A stretch of DNA of 6,318 nucleotides from an uncultured Oscillospiraceae bacterium (GCA_902462635.1 CABQCN010000091.1:1-6318), one strand, 5' to 3'. Shown: positions 1 to 5,690, numbered from the stretch's first letter. Made by a program: numbers and translations. Notes: generated from the sequence alone by a model not told the origin.

Positions 1-107
1 TCCTGGAACTGACAAAACTCTATGACGCTCCAAAAGAAACGATCGCGGCAGACGTACAAGAATTTATGGAAATGGCAATCAAAAATCAGATATTGATCCC
101 GGCATGA
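1..107 (+). CDS. PqqD-family peptide-binding protein (RiPP recognition element), C-terminal fragment
   Basis: Only the last 34 codons are inside the window; the first full codon is at position 3 and the TGA stop is at 105-107. The peptide starts LELTKLYDAPKETIAADVQE and ends NQILIPA. The pattern of a Leu-rich helix, a short 'YDAP' segment, a helix of the type 'I..DV.EF...' and a final hydrophobic 'G/N-hydrophobic-L' strand is the usual C-terminal half of PqqD proteins (about 90 residues). These small winged-helix proteins bind the leader peptide of a ribosomal peptide and present it to tailoring enzymes. The stop overlaps the next start as ATGA, so the kinase gene is translationally coupled to it. 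Calling it PqqD is inference from a short fragment, supported by the kinase, protease and nucleotidyltransferase that follow. Another small winged-helix protein cannot be excluded. Confidence 0.68.
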   Translation, partial: LELTKLYDAPKETIAADVQEFMEMAIKNQILIPA

Positions 108-1003
108 ACGCACTTCTTTATAAAAGGGACAAGTGCCAATCCGATTTTATCCTCGTCACAGAGGACGCGGATTTGCTCGAAACTTATGGGCAGATGTACC
201 GATGCGAACCGGTGGAGATCCGCGGCAAGGTTGAAACGGAAAGCGACTTTCGCAAACTTCACAAACAGCTCACGGAAAAATATCCCAAAAAGTTTTGCTG
301 CGTATGCGATTTGCCAAATTCATACGCAGCTCTCACGCTCCTTCCCGGAGCCGCCCACATACAAAAAACAGATACGCGTACAATCAATATATTACAAATT
401 ATAGAAAATTTCATGTATTTGACCCTGATCCCCGAAGACGGAATCATCACCCTGCACGGCGCCGCCGTCGCAAAAGGCGATAAGGCGTTTCTCTTGTCGG
501 CAAGAACGACGGCCGGAAAATCGACATTGACGGCATTTCTATGGATGGCCGGATATGAATATATCACAGACGACGAAATCTTCATTTCCCAAAAAACGCT
601 CGCCGTGGAAACGGTCCGCAAAACACTCTCTCTGCGGCCCGGAGGATACGAGGTGCTGCAGAAAATTTTCCCAAACGGCGAAGCGCGCCTGAACGCCGTA
701 AAACGTATTGCTTACGGAAACAACGACCGCTACCTGCTGCCGATCCCGGAAGCGCCCCGGCACGCGCAATACAAAATCGCCGCAATCGTCTTCCTGGAAG
801 AATACGGCAGTCCGGCGCCGTATCTCAAGAAACTGAACGCCTGCGACGGATTCCAGAAATTGCTGAAAGGGCAGCTCTCCGCCAAGGAAGACACCCCAAT
901 CCTGGTAAAATACAAAACGCTGGCACAACTGTCACACAATACGTACGAGATGAGGTATTCCGATTTATGGACGGCAGAAACATACTTAAAACACTTACTA
1001 TAA
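104..1003 (+). CDS. HprK-like P-loop serine kinase, RiPP-associated
   Basis: This 299-residue protein resembles the HPr kinase-related kinases of RiPP loci. Residues 1-110 are a poorly conserved N-terminal region. The kinase core follows: 'LHGAAV' at 117-122, a degenerate Walker A ARTTAGKST at 133-141 (Lys139, Ser140), 'TDDEIFI' at 155-161 as the acidic HprK/Walker-B-like segment, 'LRPGGYE' at 177-183 and a hydrophobic strand 'AAIVFLE' at 226-232. The glycine usually opening the P-loop is replaced by Ser/Ala, but the GKST end is intact. No signal peptide or membrane segment is seen, so it should be cytosolic. Relatives in paeninodin-type lasso peptide clusters phosphorylate a serine of the precursor peptide; a similar role here is inference. 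The start overlaps the PqqD stop (ATGA) and has no Shine-Dalgarno, consistent with coupling. True carbon-catabolite HPr kinase is unlikely given the neighbours and divergent motifs. Confidence 0.83.
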   Translation: MNALLYKRDKCQSDFILVTEDADLLETYGQMYRCEPVEIRGKVETESDFRKLHKQLTEKYPKKFCCVCDLPNSYAALTLLPGAAHIQKTDTRTINILQIIENFMYLTLIPEDGIITLHGAAVAKGDKAFLLSARTTAGKSTLTAFLWMAGYEYITDDEIFISQKTLAVETVRKTLSLRPGGYEVLQKIFPNGEARLNAVKRIAYGNNDRYLLPIPEAPRHAQYKIAAIVFLEEYGSPAPYLKKLNACDGFQKLLKGQLSAKEDTPILVKYKTLAQLSHNTYEMRYSDLWTAETYLKHLL

Positions 1004-3096
1004 TGAAATTACAGCAAACCGGTGGGGTCCTGCCGGTCGGAGGATTCAGTATGATCCCCCTGCTGGTGGCAGGCGACACGATTCGCGTCGAAAAACAGGA
1101 AACCTATAAAATCGGCGACATCCTCGTCTGCATCGACCCAAAGGCCAGACTCGTCGTTCACCGCATCATCCGCATCGACAAAACGGAAAGCGGTGTTCGA
1201 TATATTACAAAGGGAGACAACGCCGTTGCCGCCGAACAGATCGAAAGCGGATATTGCCTCGGCAAAGTCACCGAGGCAACCAACACAAACGGAAAACAAC
1301 TCCAAATCGTCACGCCCAGGCTGCGGGACAAAATCACCGTTCTGCTCTCCCGGAAGGTCAACCGGATCTACAATAAGACGCACGATCCCAATACCGCCTT
1401 CAGCAGCAAATACAACATGCGGATCTACGACATGGCGCCCGACTATCTTAAAGAGTACGTATACGCGGCACAAAATTATATGATCCAAAAGGCAAACGAG
1501 TATATCCAAAAAATCCCTCCGGGAAGCCGGAAGCAGAAACCGTTCGTATTTACAAAAGACTTCTACGCCATGCTCGTCAACCACCGCGTCCTCAACGTCC
1601 TCTACCCGTATCTCATCGAAGAGAGCGGACGGTTCGCCAAAATCCTCAAGCTCGCGAAAGCCCGGAACCTTGCCGCCGCCGCCAAACGTCTGGAATGGTG
1701 CCGCAAAATCACAGAAGCATTCGAAGCCGCAGGGGTCGCATACGTCGTGTACAAAGGCCTCGTCACCTCCTATTTTGCCTACGGAGACACGACGACAAGG
1801 GAATGCGACGACATCGATTTTCTGATCGACCCCAACGACACACAAAAAGCCCACGAAATCATGAACGCACTCGGGTTTTACAATCTGAACGCAAACGGTT
1901 TGTTCCGCACGGAAGAACCCACCGAAGAATATCCGACGCACCTCACGCCCTACGTCCTCCCGGAAAGCAGCGTCACCGCAGAGCTGCATACCGCCCTGTA
2001 CATCGCCGAATCGCATACGCCCGAACTCCTTGCCCGGCGCCAGAAAATCAAAATCGGGGACGATGCGTTCTATGTGCTCGGAGATATCGACCTTTACGTC
2101 TGTCAGATCTATATCACCGCCGTCGACGACTTCGGCTGCTCCAACATGTCGTACGAAAACGACCCCAACATTTTTCTCAAGCTCAAATTCCGCAACTATC
2201 TCGACATCGCCCTGCTCGCACAGCGCTTCCGCGAAATCCCCGCTGCCGAAATACTCGCCATTGCAATCCGGTACGACATCAATTTTTATTTATATCTGGC
2301 ACTTGATTACACTTGTAAAATATTCGGGTCCGCCGCATTTCTCGAACCCGTCCGCAAGCTGCGCGACCTGCTGAAAGAATATGAAGAATTGGACGATCGC
2401 CTGTACCGGTTCCCTGTGAACGCACAGGACTGTCTGCTCAGTCCGTTTAAAATGAAAATGAACGGCAAAGCGCTCCTGCGTCTCCGAGACGCGTTTTATA
2501 TGTCGGAAGCTTGGCGGCGCGCACAGGAAGCGCTCTGCGCGGGAAACGTTCGGGAACTCTCCCCGGCCGCGCCTATGCGCCTTTGCAGCGGATGCGTCAC
2601 AGAAACGATCCGGTGCGAAGGGAAAAAATTAAGCTTCCAATTTGAAATCGACGCCGCGTCGCTGCCGCCGCAATTCCTCGTTGCCGTCAGGAAAATGAAC
2701 GACGGCAAATACCGGAAACAAGGCGATTCTTGTTACGATATTAAATTTTTATATTTCGACATGAATAAGTCTGTTATAAAAGAGGGTAGAATAAGAGTGG
2801 ACAATGAATTGCCCTGGAACGAACGAATGGAAGGCGCGTACCGCGTTTTAAATGGAGATGTTAAAAAGTGTAATTTTACTGTAAAAATAAGGAAAAAATG
2901 GAGTTTTGTACCAAATTTCGAAATGAATGTAGTAAGTCCGAAAATTTATTTCGAGATTGATTGCAAAGGCGGGGAAAACCCTTATGGTTACGCGGTAATT
3001 TCAAATTTTTTATTTGAATTTGAGGCCCAAAAAGTGCGAAAAATGGTCGAAATATGCACAAAAACCAACGAAATCCTTAAAATTTCGTTTGACTAA
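967..3096 (+). CDS. Fusion protein: S24/S26 signal-peptidase-like protease + NTP_transf_5 nucleotidyltransferase + unknown C-terminal domain
   Basis: This 709-residue protein has at least three parts. Residues ~15-110 are an S26-like protease: GFSMIP (nucleophile Ser28), 'GDTIRV', 'KIGDILV', 'VVHRII' (His65) and 'TKGDN' (81-85). This Ser/His layout is that of SipW/ER-type signal peptidases, but no membrane anchor precedes Ser28, so it is probably soluble. Residues ~190-480 match NTP_transf_5 nucleotidyltransferases: 'VVYKGLV' (Lys263), 'TRECDDIDFLI' with metal-binding Asp282/Asp284, and 'AELHTAL' (His341). Residues ~535-709 are unrecognised, perhaps beta-rich. A plausible role is leader removal plus nucleotidylation of a ribosomal peptide or partner, which is inference. 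The start at 967 has GAGG 11 bases upstream and supplies the helix usual before the catalytic Ser; an in-frame ATG at 1003, overlapping the kinase stop as TAATG, is a real alternative (697 residues). From about 2730 the gene becomes sharply AT-rich (roughly 30-37% GC against about 60% before, hand-counted in 60-base blocks). Confidence 0.85.
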   Translation: MDGRNILKTLTIMKLQQTGGVLPVGGFSMIPLLVAGDTIRVEKQETYKIGDILVCIDPKARLVVHRIIRIDKTESGVRYITKGDNAVAAEQIESGYCLGKVTEATNTNGKQLQIVTPRLRDKITVLLSRKVNRIYNKTHDPNTAFSSKYNMRIYDMAPDYLKEYVYAAQNYMIQKANEYIQKIPPGSRKQKPFVFTKDFYAMLVNHRVLNVLYPYLIEESGRFAKILKLAKARNLAAAAKRLEWCRKITEAFEAAGVAYVVYKGLVTSYFAYGDTTTRECDDIDFLIDPNDTQKAHEIMNALGFYNLNANGLFRTEEPTEEYPTHLTPYVLPESSVTAELHTALYIAESHTPELLARRQKIKIGDDAFYVLGDIDLYVCQIYITAVDDFGCSNMSYENDPNIFLKLKFRNYLDIALLAQRFREIPAAEILAIAIRYDINFYLYLALDYTCKIFGSAAFLEPVRKLRDLLKEYEELDDRLYRFPVNAQDCLLSPFKMKMNGKALLRLRDAFYMSEAWRRAQEALCAGNVRELSPAAPMRLCSGCVTETIRCEGKKLSFQFEIDAASLPPQFLVAVRKMNDGKYRKQGDSCYDIKFLYFDMNKSVIKEGRIRVDNELPWNERMEGAYRVLNGDVKKCNFTVKIRKKWSFVPNFEMNVVSPKIYFEIDCKGGENPYGYAVISNFLFEFEAQKVRKMVEICTKTNEILKISFD

Positions 3097-3103
3097 ATTT
3101 CGT
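3080..3103 (+). repeat. Direct repeat AAATTTCGT flanking the -35 of the regulator promoter
   Basis: AAATTTCGT occurs at 3080-3088 and again at 3095-3103, start-to-start distance 15, on either side of the TTGACT -35 element. A third copy of the AAATTTCG core lies just upstream inside the coding sequence, near 2923-2930. The first copy and part of the second are within or at the end of the fusion gene. Placement around a -35 would suit a regulator binding site, possibly for the adjacent ArsR-type protein, but AT-rich sequence makes chance repeats likely. Confidence 0.35.
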
Positions 3104-3117
3104 ACATATATTAAAAT
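3089..3117 (+). promoter_or_regulatory. Sigma-A/sigma-70-type promoter for the regulator-radical SAM operon
   Basis: TTGACT (3089-3094, 5/6 match to the -35 consensus) and TAAAAT (3112-3117, 5/6 match to the -10 consensus) are separated by exactly 17 bases. The -35 overlaps the stop codon of the upstream fusion gene, so the next operon can be transcribed independently although the gap is only 75 bp. The predicted start near 3124 gives a leader of about 48 nt. No terminator hairpin is seen between the two genes, so read-through from upstream is also possible. Confidence 0.6.
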
Positions 3118-3156
3118 AAGCTGGAAAAACTGGAAATGTAAGTAAAGGAACAGGAC

Positions 3157-3164
3157 AAGGGAGG
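3157..3164 (+). promoter_or_regulatory. Strong Shine-Dalgarno for the ArsR-type regulator
   Basis: AAGGGAGG ends 7 bases before the ATG at 3172, near-ideal spacing. It fixes that ATG as the start and is the strongest well-spaced ribosome binding site in the window. The genes before it rely on overlap or weak sites. Confidence 0.8.
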
Positions 3165-3171
3165 ATAAAAA

Positions 3172-4287
3172 ATGTCTGATTGTAAATATACTTTAGAAAA
3201 AAATAAAGAAATTATGTTCGATTTCTTCGCGCTGCTGAGCGCGGTGCAGATCACGGAGAATTATAAAGATATTTGTCCGCGTCAGGGCTTTAAGCCGAAC
3301 GATAAGATATCCGATGCCTATTACAGGCTTTTTCTTGCGAACAGACGCCTAAACGACGGTCTTCGCATGTTTTTCGTAAATAAGGCGGAAAGACGGATGA
3401 ATCTGTTCGACTGGCTGTTCCGTACGGAGATCGACACCTATTCCTCCTGCGAGGATCTGATCAAGGCCATCGACAAGCTGGAGCCTAAGAAAATCATCTA
3501 TCAGGCAATGAAGTTTAATGATCCGTATAATAATTTCCAGGATAAGTTTTATGAGGATATCATTAATACGAGAGATTTGTTTATGAGTTATATGAACGGG
3601 CTGAACGCCTCCACTGAGATCCGCTGGGAGATCATGTCGTTTATACAGCATCCGGAAGAAGCCGTAAACAAACTCAAAGAATATATTGAAAAAATGTTTT
3701 ACGAATTCTCGGTGGAATATGCCAATTTCTCGACGCAGCGCGCGACGCTGAATGCGACGCTGATGGCGTGCATCAACGACAAAACGCTCGACGCGGCGGT
3801 GATCGAAAACGAAATCAGCGAGAAAGAAGCCGAGTCGAAGATCGAAATCCTGTCGCAGAATATTGCGCCGCCGACGAAAGAAGTCAAGATCATCGGACTG
3901 CTGTTCGCGCCGAATCTCATTTGTAAGATCAACGCTTCCAGAAATCTGTATTACACGATTGGAATTGGGTATATGGAATATTACAACAATTTTCTGGGCG
4001 GACACAGCAATGAAGAAAAACTGGGCGAACTGTTCAAGGCATTCACCGACGCGACGCGTGCGCAGATCATTGAAATTTTACACGAAAAGGAATGCTATAA
4101 CGGAGAATTGAGCAGATTGCTCGACGTGCCGATGTCTTCTCTGACGCACCACATGGAGATACTGAACAGCTGCGGCTTCGTTATCAAACGCAACGTCGGC
4201 AAGCGCACCTATTACCGCCTCAACAAGAAACAGTTTTTGAACGCCTCTCGCCTGCTTCGTAAATATGTAGACGATTATGATAGTTAA
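3172..4287 (+). CDS. Long ArsR/SmtB-type winged-helix transcriptional regulator with ~280-residue N-terminal sensor-like region
   Basis: This 371-residue protein has its DNA-binding domain at the C-terminus. Residues ~281-365 show the ArsR pattern: 'LGELFKAFTDATRAQIIEIL' (284-303), 'GELSRLLDVP' (311-320), recognition helix 'MSSLTHHMEILNSCGFV' (321-337) and wing 'GKRTYYRL' (343-350). The N-terminal ~280 residues are mostly helical-looking and are not a domain I recognise with confidence; long ArsR proteins with an N-terminal ligand or partner domain are known in Firmicutes and Actinobacteria. The classical CxC metal site of ArsR is absent: only Cys308 stands near the usual alpha-3 position, so metal sensing is not supported. 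Six further cysteines are scattered (4, 35, 93, 200, 251, 334). The gene has its own promoter and Shine-Dalgarno and overlaps the radical SAM gene by 11 bp, so it probably regulates its own operon. A short in-frame duplication lies at 3742-3765. A related gene begins at 5691. Confidence 0.85.
   Translation: MSDCKYTLEKNKEIMFDFFALLSAVQITENYKDICPRQGFKPNDKISDAYYRLFLANRRLNDGLRMFFVNKAERRMNLFDWLFRTEIDTYSSCEDLIKAIDKLEPKKIIYQAMKFNDPYNNFQDKFYEDIINTRDLFMSYMNGLNASTEIRWEIMSFIQHPEEAVNKLKEYIEKMFYEFSVEYANFSTQRATLNATLMACINDKTLDAAVIENEISEKEAESKIEILSQNIAPPTKEVKIIGLLFAPNLICKINASRNLYYTIGIGYMEYYNNFLGGHSNEEKLGELFKAFTDATRAQIIEILHEKECYNGELSRLLDVPMSSLTHHMEILNSCGFVIKRNVGKRTYYRLNKKQFLNASRLLRKYVDDYDS
3742..3765 (+). repeat. 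12-bp in-frame tandem duplication inside the regulator gene
   Basis: GCGACGCTGAAT (3742-3753) is followed directly by GCGACGCTGATG (3754-3765), encoding ATLN then ATLM at residues 191-198. Ten of twelve bases are identical. It looks like a small replication-slippage event that keeps the frame; no function is implied. Confidence 0.6.
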
Positions 4288-5302
4288 AAGCGCTTATGTC
4301 GAGATCACGAACCGCTGTAATCTGGACTGCCGCGACTGCTATAACAGCTCCGGCCGGAACCGGAACACCGTGGAGCTCGATCCCGGCGTACTGATGCGTT
4401 TCGTCGAAGACCTGCACGTCCTTTACGGCGTCAAAACGATGAGCTTTTCGGGCGGCGAGCCGCTGCTCCACACCCGCATCGATGAGATTCTGGAGTCCAT
4501 GTCCGACTTTACCGCCAGGTATCCGGATATGGACTTTAATTTTATCACCAACGGTACGATGGACAACGCGCGGTTCTACGAGCTGATGGAAACCAATCCG
4601 CACTTTTCTGTGCAGATCAGCCTGGACGGACCTGACGAGCCTACGAATGCGAGTATGCGCGGCCCCGGGAATTTCGCGCGCGTGATCGCCAATACCGGCC
4701 GGCGCCGTTTTTATCATAAACCCATATATAAAATGATCCTTAACCGGACGAACGCGCGGTTCGCCGAAGCATACTTCCGCTTCGTATATGAGGAACTGGG
4801 CGGCTTGCCGGCGTACGCGTTTGCTACCCCGCACGGAAACGCTGTCCGTCACTGGGACGAGATGCAGATTCCTGTCCGCGAGCGTTCCGACATCATTGAA
4901 AGCGTGCGGCGCCTGTATCGGCAGTATGAAATCAAAGAACTGACGCTGCCTTTCCCCACCTCGCACTGCAACCTCACGGATCCGGAACCGGAAAACGGTT
5001 TTTGTATCAGGTCCGATGGATCGATTCAGCCCTGCCAGAATTTATACCACGATTGTTTTACCATCGGAAATTTGTATCATCTCGATTGGGAAGCGCTTTC
5101 CCGTAAAATCGATTCTCTTTCTTCTTTTTTATCTCCGCGCCTTCGCTGCGATTACGGCTGTGCGGTCTGTCTTATCAAAGGCGTCTGCGGCCGCGGCTGT
5201 CCCGCGCTTTCCTACATACTGTCCGGGGATTTGCTCGCTGGCGACGGGGAGTGCGAATTGCGCAGACTAAGCACGTTTAACATGATTCGGCCTTCAAAAT
5301 AA
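4277..5302 (+). CDS. Radical SAM/SPASM-domain enzyme, putative peptide maturase
   Basis: This 341-residue protein opens at once with a radical SAM core: beta-1 'YVEITNRCNLDCRDCY' with the CX3CX2C cluster ligands Cys14, Cys18 and Cys21, the SAM-binding 'SGGEPL' at 58-63, 'FITNGT' at 89-94 and 'VQISLDG' at 112-118. A SPASM-type C-terminus follows: 'CIRSDGSIQPC' (Cys243, Cys253), Cys260, then Cys291, 295, 298, 304, 308 and 326 in 'CDYGCAVCLIKGVCGRGC' and beyond, enough for auxiliary 4Fe-4S clusters. Such enzymes cleave SAM reductively and typically modify ribosomal peptides or proteins (thioether or C-C links, epimerisation) or act as anaerobic sulfatase-type maturases. It lacks the N-terminal recognition domain of ~450-residue sactisynthases, so a separate recognition protein, perhaps the upstream PqqD, could serve it; this is inference. 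The start lies inside the regulator gene (11-bp overlap), indicating coupling. The substrate is unknown; no Cys-rich or precursor-like small gene is adjacent. Confidence 0.9.
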   Translation: MIVKSAYVEITNRCNLDCRDCYNSSGRNRNTVELDPGVLMRFVEDLHVLYGVKTMSFSGGEPLLHTRIDEILESMSDFTARYPDMDFNFITNGTMDNARFYELMETNPHFSVQISLDGPDEPTNASMRGPGNFARVIANTGRRRFYHKPIYKMILNRTNARFAEAYFRFVYEELGGLPAYAFATPHGNAVRHWDEMQIPVRERSDIIESVRRLYRQYEIKELTLPFPTSHCNLTDPEPENGFCIRSDGSIQPCQNLYHDCFTIGNLYHLDWEALSRKIDSLSSFLSPRLRCDYGCAVCLIKGVCGRGCPALSYILSGDLLAGDGECELRRLSTFNMIRPSK

Positions 5303-5374
5303 TCTTTTTGAGAAGCCTTTTATTTAGGTAAAAAATACTGAAGTTGTATTATATCCAAAATGTTTCAATAAAAA

Positions 5375-5395
5375 TAGATATACTATAAATATCTA
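5375..5395. repeat. Hyphenated palindrome TAGATAT-N7-ATATCTA
   Basis: Perfect 7-bp arms at 5375-5381 and 5389-5395 separated by ACTATAA. The size and spacing would fit a dimeric regulator operator. The stem is too weak (one G-C pair per arm) to be an intrinsic terminator, and no T-run follows. Confidence 0.4.
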
Positions 5396-5411
5396 ATATG
5401 TGAAAATTTAG

Positions 5412-5451
5412 GTATAAATTGTAAAAATCGTAAGATTTTAACGATTTATAC
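5412..5451. repeat. Nested inverted repeat with two alternative pairings
   Basis: The inner arms AAATCGT (5425-5431) and ACGATTT (5441-5447) are perfect with a 9-base spacer. The outer arms GTATAAAT (5412-5419) and ATTTATAC (5444-5451) are also perfect, and share ATTT with the inner right arm, so the two pairings are mutually exclusive or form one bulged stem. A related AAAATCG(T) half-site recurs near 5509-5516. It is a candidate operator or weak RNA structure in an AT-rich background. Confidence 0.4.
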
Positions 5452-5459
5452 TTTTGCTG

Positions 5460-5474
5460 TCATTTTTAAAATGA
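5460..5474. repeat. 15-bp palindrome TCATTTT-T-AAAATGA
   Basis: Perfect 7-bp arms around a single central base. It lies 12 bases before a perfect TATAAT (5487-5492), so it would cover the -35 position of any promoter using that box, as expected for a repressor site. Function is inferred from position only. Confidence 0.4.
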
Positions 5475-5486
5475 TATTACTAGCCG

Positions 5487-5492
5487 TATAAT
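5487..5492 (+). promoter_or_regulatory. Perfect -10 box TATAAT without a recognisable -35
   Basis: TATAAT matches the -10 consensus fully, but the expected -35 position (about 5464-5470) reads as part of the TCATTTTTAAAATGA palindrome and does not resemble TTGACA. If used, it would give a leader of nearly 190 nt before the gene at 5691 and would need an activator. In sequence this AT-rich, chance matches are common. Confidence 0.25.
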
Positions 5493-5547
5493 CCTTATAT
5501 TACCTTTAAAATCGTTTAATTAACACACCAAAAAATAATATTAAAAT

Positions 5548-5569
5548 TTTTTCGAAATAATTCGAAAAA
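5548..5569. repeat. 22-bp palindrome TTTTTCGAA-ATAA-TTCGAAAAA, candidate operator
   Basis: Perfect 9-bp arms at 5548-5556 and 5561-5569 with a 4-base centre. This is the longest perfect palindrome I found in the window, and it ends 4 bases before the candidate -35 at 5574, a classical place for a dimeric regulator to act. As RNA it would be a weak hairpin without a good T-tract, so a DNA operator is more likely than a terminator. Confidence 0.5.
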
Positions 5570-5573
5570 CATA

Positions 5574-5602
5574 TTGATTCTGTTTCCATAATATGATAAT
5601 AT
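5574..5602 (+). promoter_or_regulatory. Candidate promoter for the second regulator gene
   Basis: TTGATT (5574-5579, 4/6 to the -35 consensus) is followed after 17 bases by TAATAT (5597-5602), preceded by TG at 5594-5595 as in extended -10 promoters. TATGAT (5592-5597) or GATAAT (5595-5600) are overlapping alternatives with shorter spacers. Transcription would start near 5609, leaving a leader of about 80 nt. The adjoining 22-bp palindrome adds support. Confidence 0.4.
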
Positions 5603-5644
5603 ATCCAACGTCATAAAGTACTTATTGTTTTTGGTAATTGGACC

Positions 5645-5663
5645 GGATACTTCTAAAAGATCC
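5645..5663 (+). promoter_or_regulatory. Leader hairpin just upstream of the Shine-Dalgarno
   Basis: GGAT-A-CTT, loop CTAA, then AAGATCC forms a 7-bp stem with one bulged A. An alternative pairing of TTGGA (5638-5642) with TCCAA (5661-5665) extends or competes with it. It ends 7 bases before AGGAGG, so it could influence ribosome access. There is no T-tract, so it is not a terminator. It matches no riboswitch I recognise. Confidence 0.35.
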
Positions 5664-5670
5664 AAAATAA

Positions 5671-5676
5671 AGGAGG
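5671..5676 (+). promoter_or_regulatory. Shine-Dalgarno AGGAGG with unusually long spacing
   Basis: A consensus AGGAGG lies 14 bases before the ATG at 5691, longer than the usual 5-10. The nearer GTG at 5680 opens only a 12-codon frame ending at 5718 and is too close to the site. A second in-frame ATG at 5715 has GGAG 10 bases upstream. The start of the gene is therefore not firmly fixed. Confidence 0.5.
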
Positions 5677-5690
5677 TTGGTGGACAAGTT

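Larger units (their letters stand above)
5303..5690 (+). other. 388-bp AT-rich intergenic region, no gene seen
   Basis: This gap between the radical SAM gene and the next gene is very AT-rich (a hand count of 5521-5580 gives 11 G/C in 60). It holds four perfect hyphenated palindromes, one or two candidate promoters, and a hairpin before a Shine-Dalgarno, each listed separately. Reading frames beginning with ATG on the + strand are at most a few codons long. A 70-codon reverse frame across 5516-5728 has no visible ribosome binding site and overlaps the next gene's start. No GC-rich terminator stem with a T-tract follows the radical SAM stop. Confidence 0.6.

Noticed and set aside
1009..2016. 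335-codon reverse-strand open frame opposite the fusion gene
   Set aside because: It lies entirely opposite a gene with clear protease and nucleotidyltransferase motifs. Its translation is low in complexity (rich in Val, Asp, Gly, Phe) and shows no domain, as expected from the codon bias of the + strand gene.
1695..2306. 203-codon + strand frame inside the fusion gene
   Set aside because: It is an alternative frame of a strongly supported gene; the translation is Arg/His/Pro-rich, typical of frame-shifted GC-rich coding sequence.
3097..3171. Small precursor peptide gene between the two blocks
   Set aside because: The 75-bp gap contains only an ATG immediately followed by a stop (ATGTAA) and is explained by a promoter and a Shine-Dalgarno.
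3172..4287. Classical metal-sensing ArsR repressor
   Set aside because: The CxC metal motif of ArsR/SmtB is missing and the protein is three times the usual length, so only the DNA-binding fold is ArsR-like.
4220..4966. 248-codon reverse-strand open frame opposite the radical SAM gene
   Set aside because: It overlaps a gene with intact CX3CX2C and GGEP motifs, and its own translation shows no recognisable domain; it is a shadow of GC-biased third positions.
5303..5350. Possible intrinsic terminator after the radical SAM gene (AATAC/GTATT pairing and T-rich stretch)
   Set aside because: The stem is only 5 bp with one G-C pair, and the T-rich stretch precedes the stem instead of following it.
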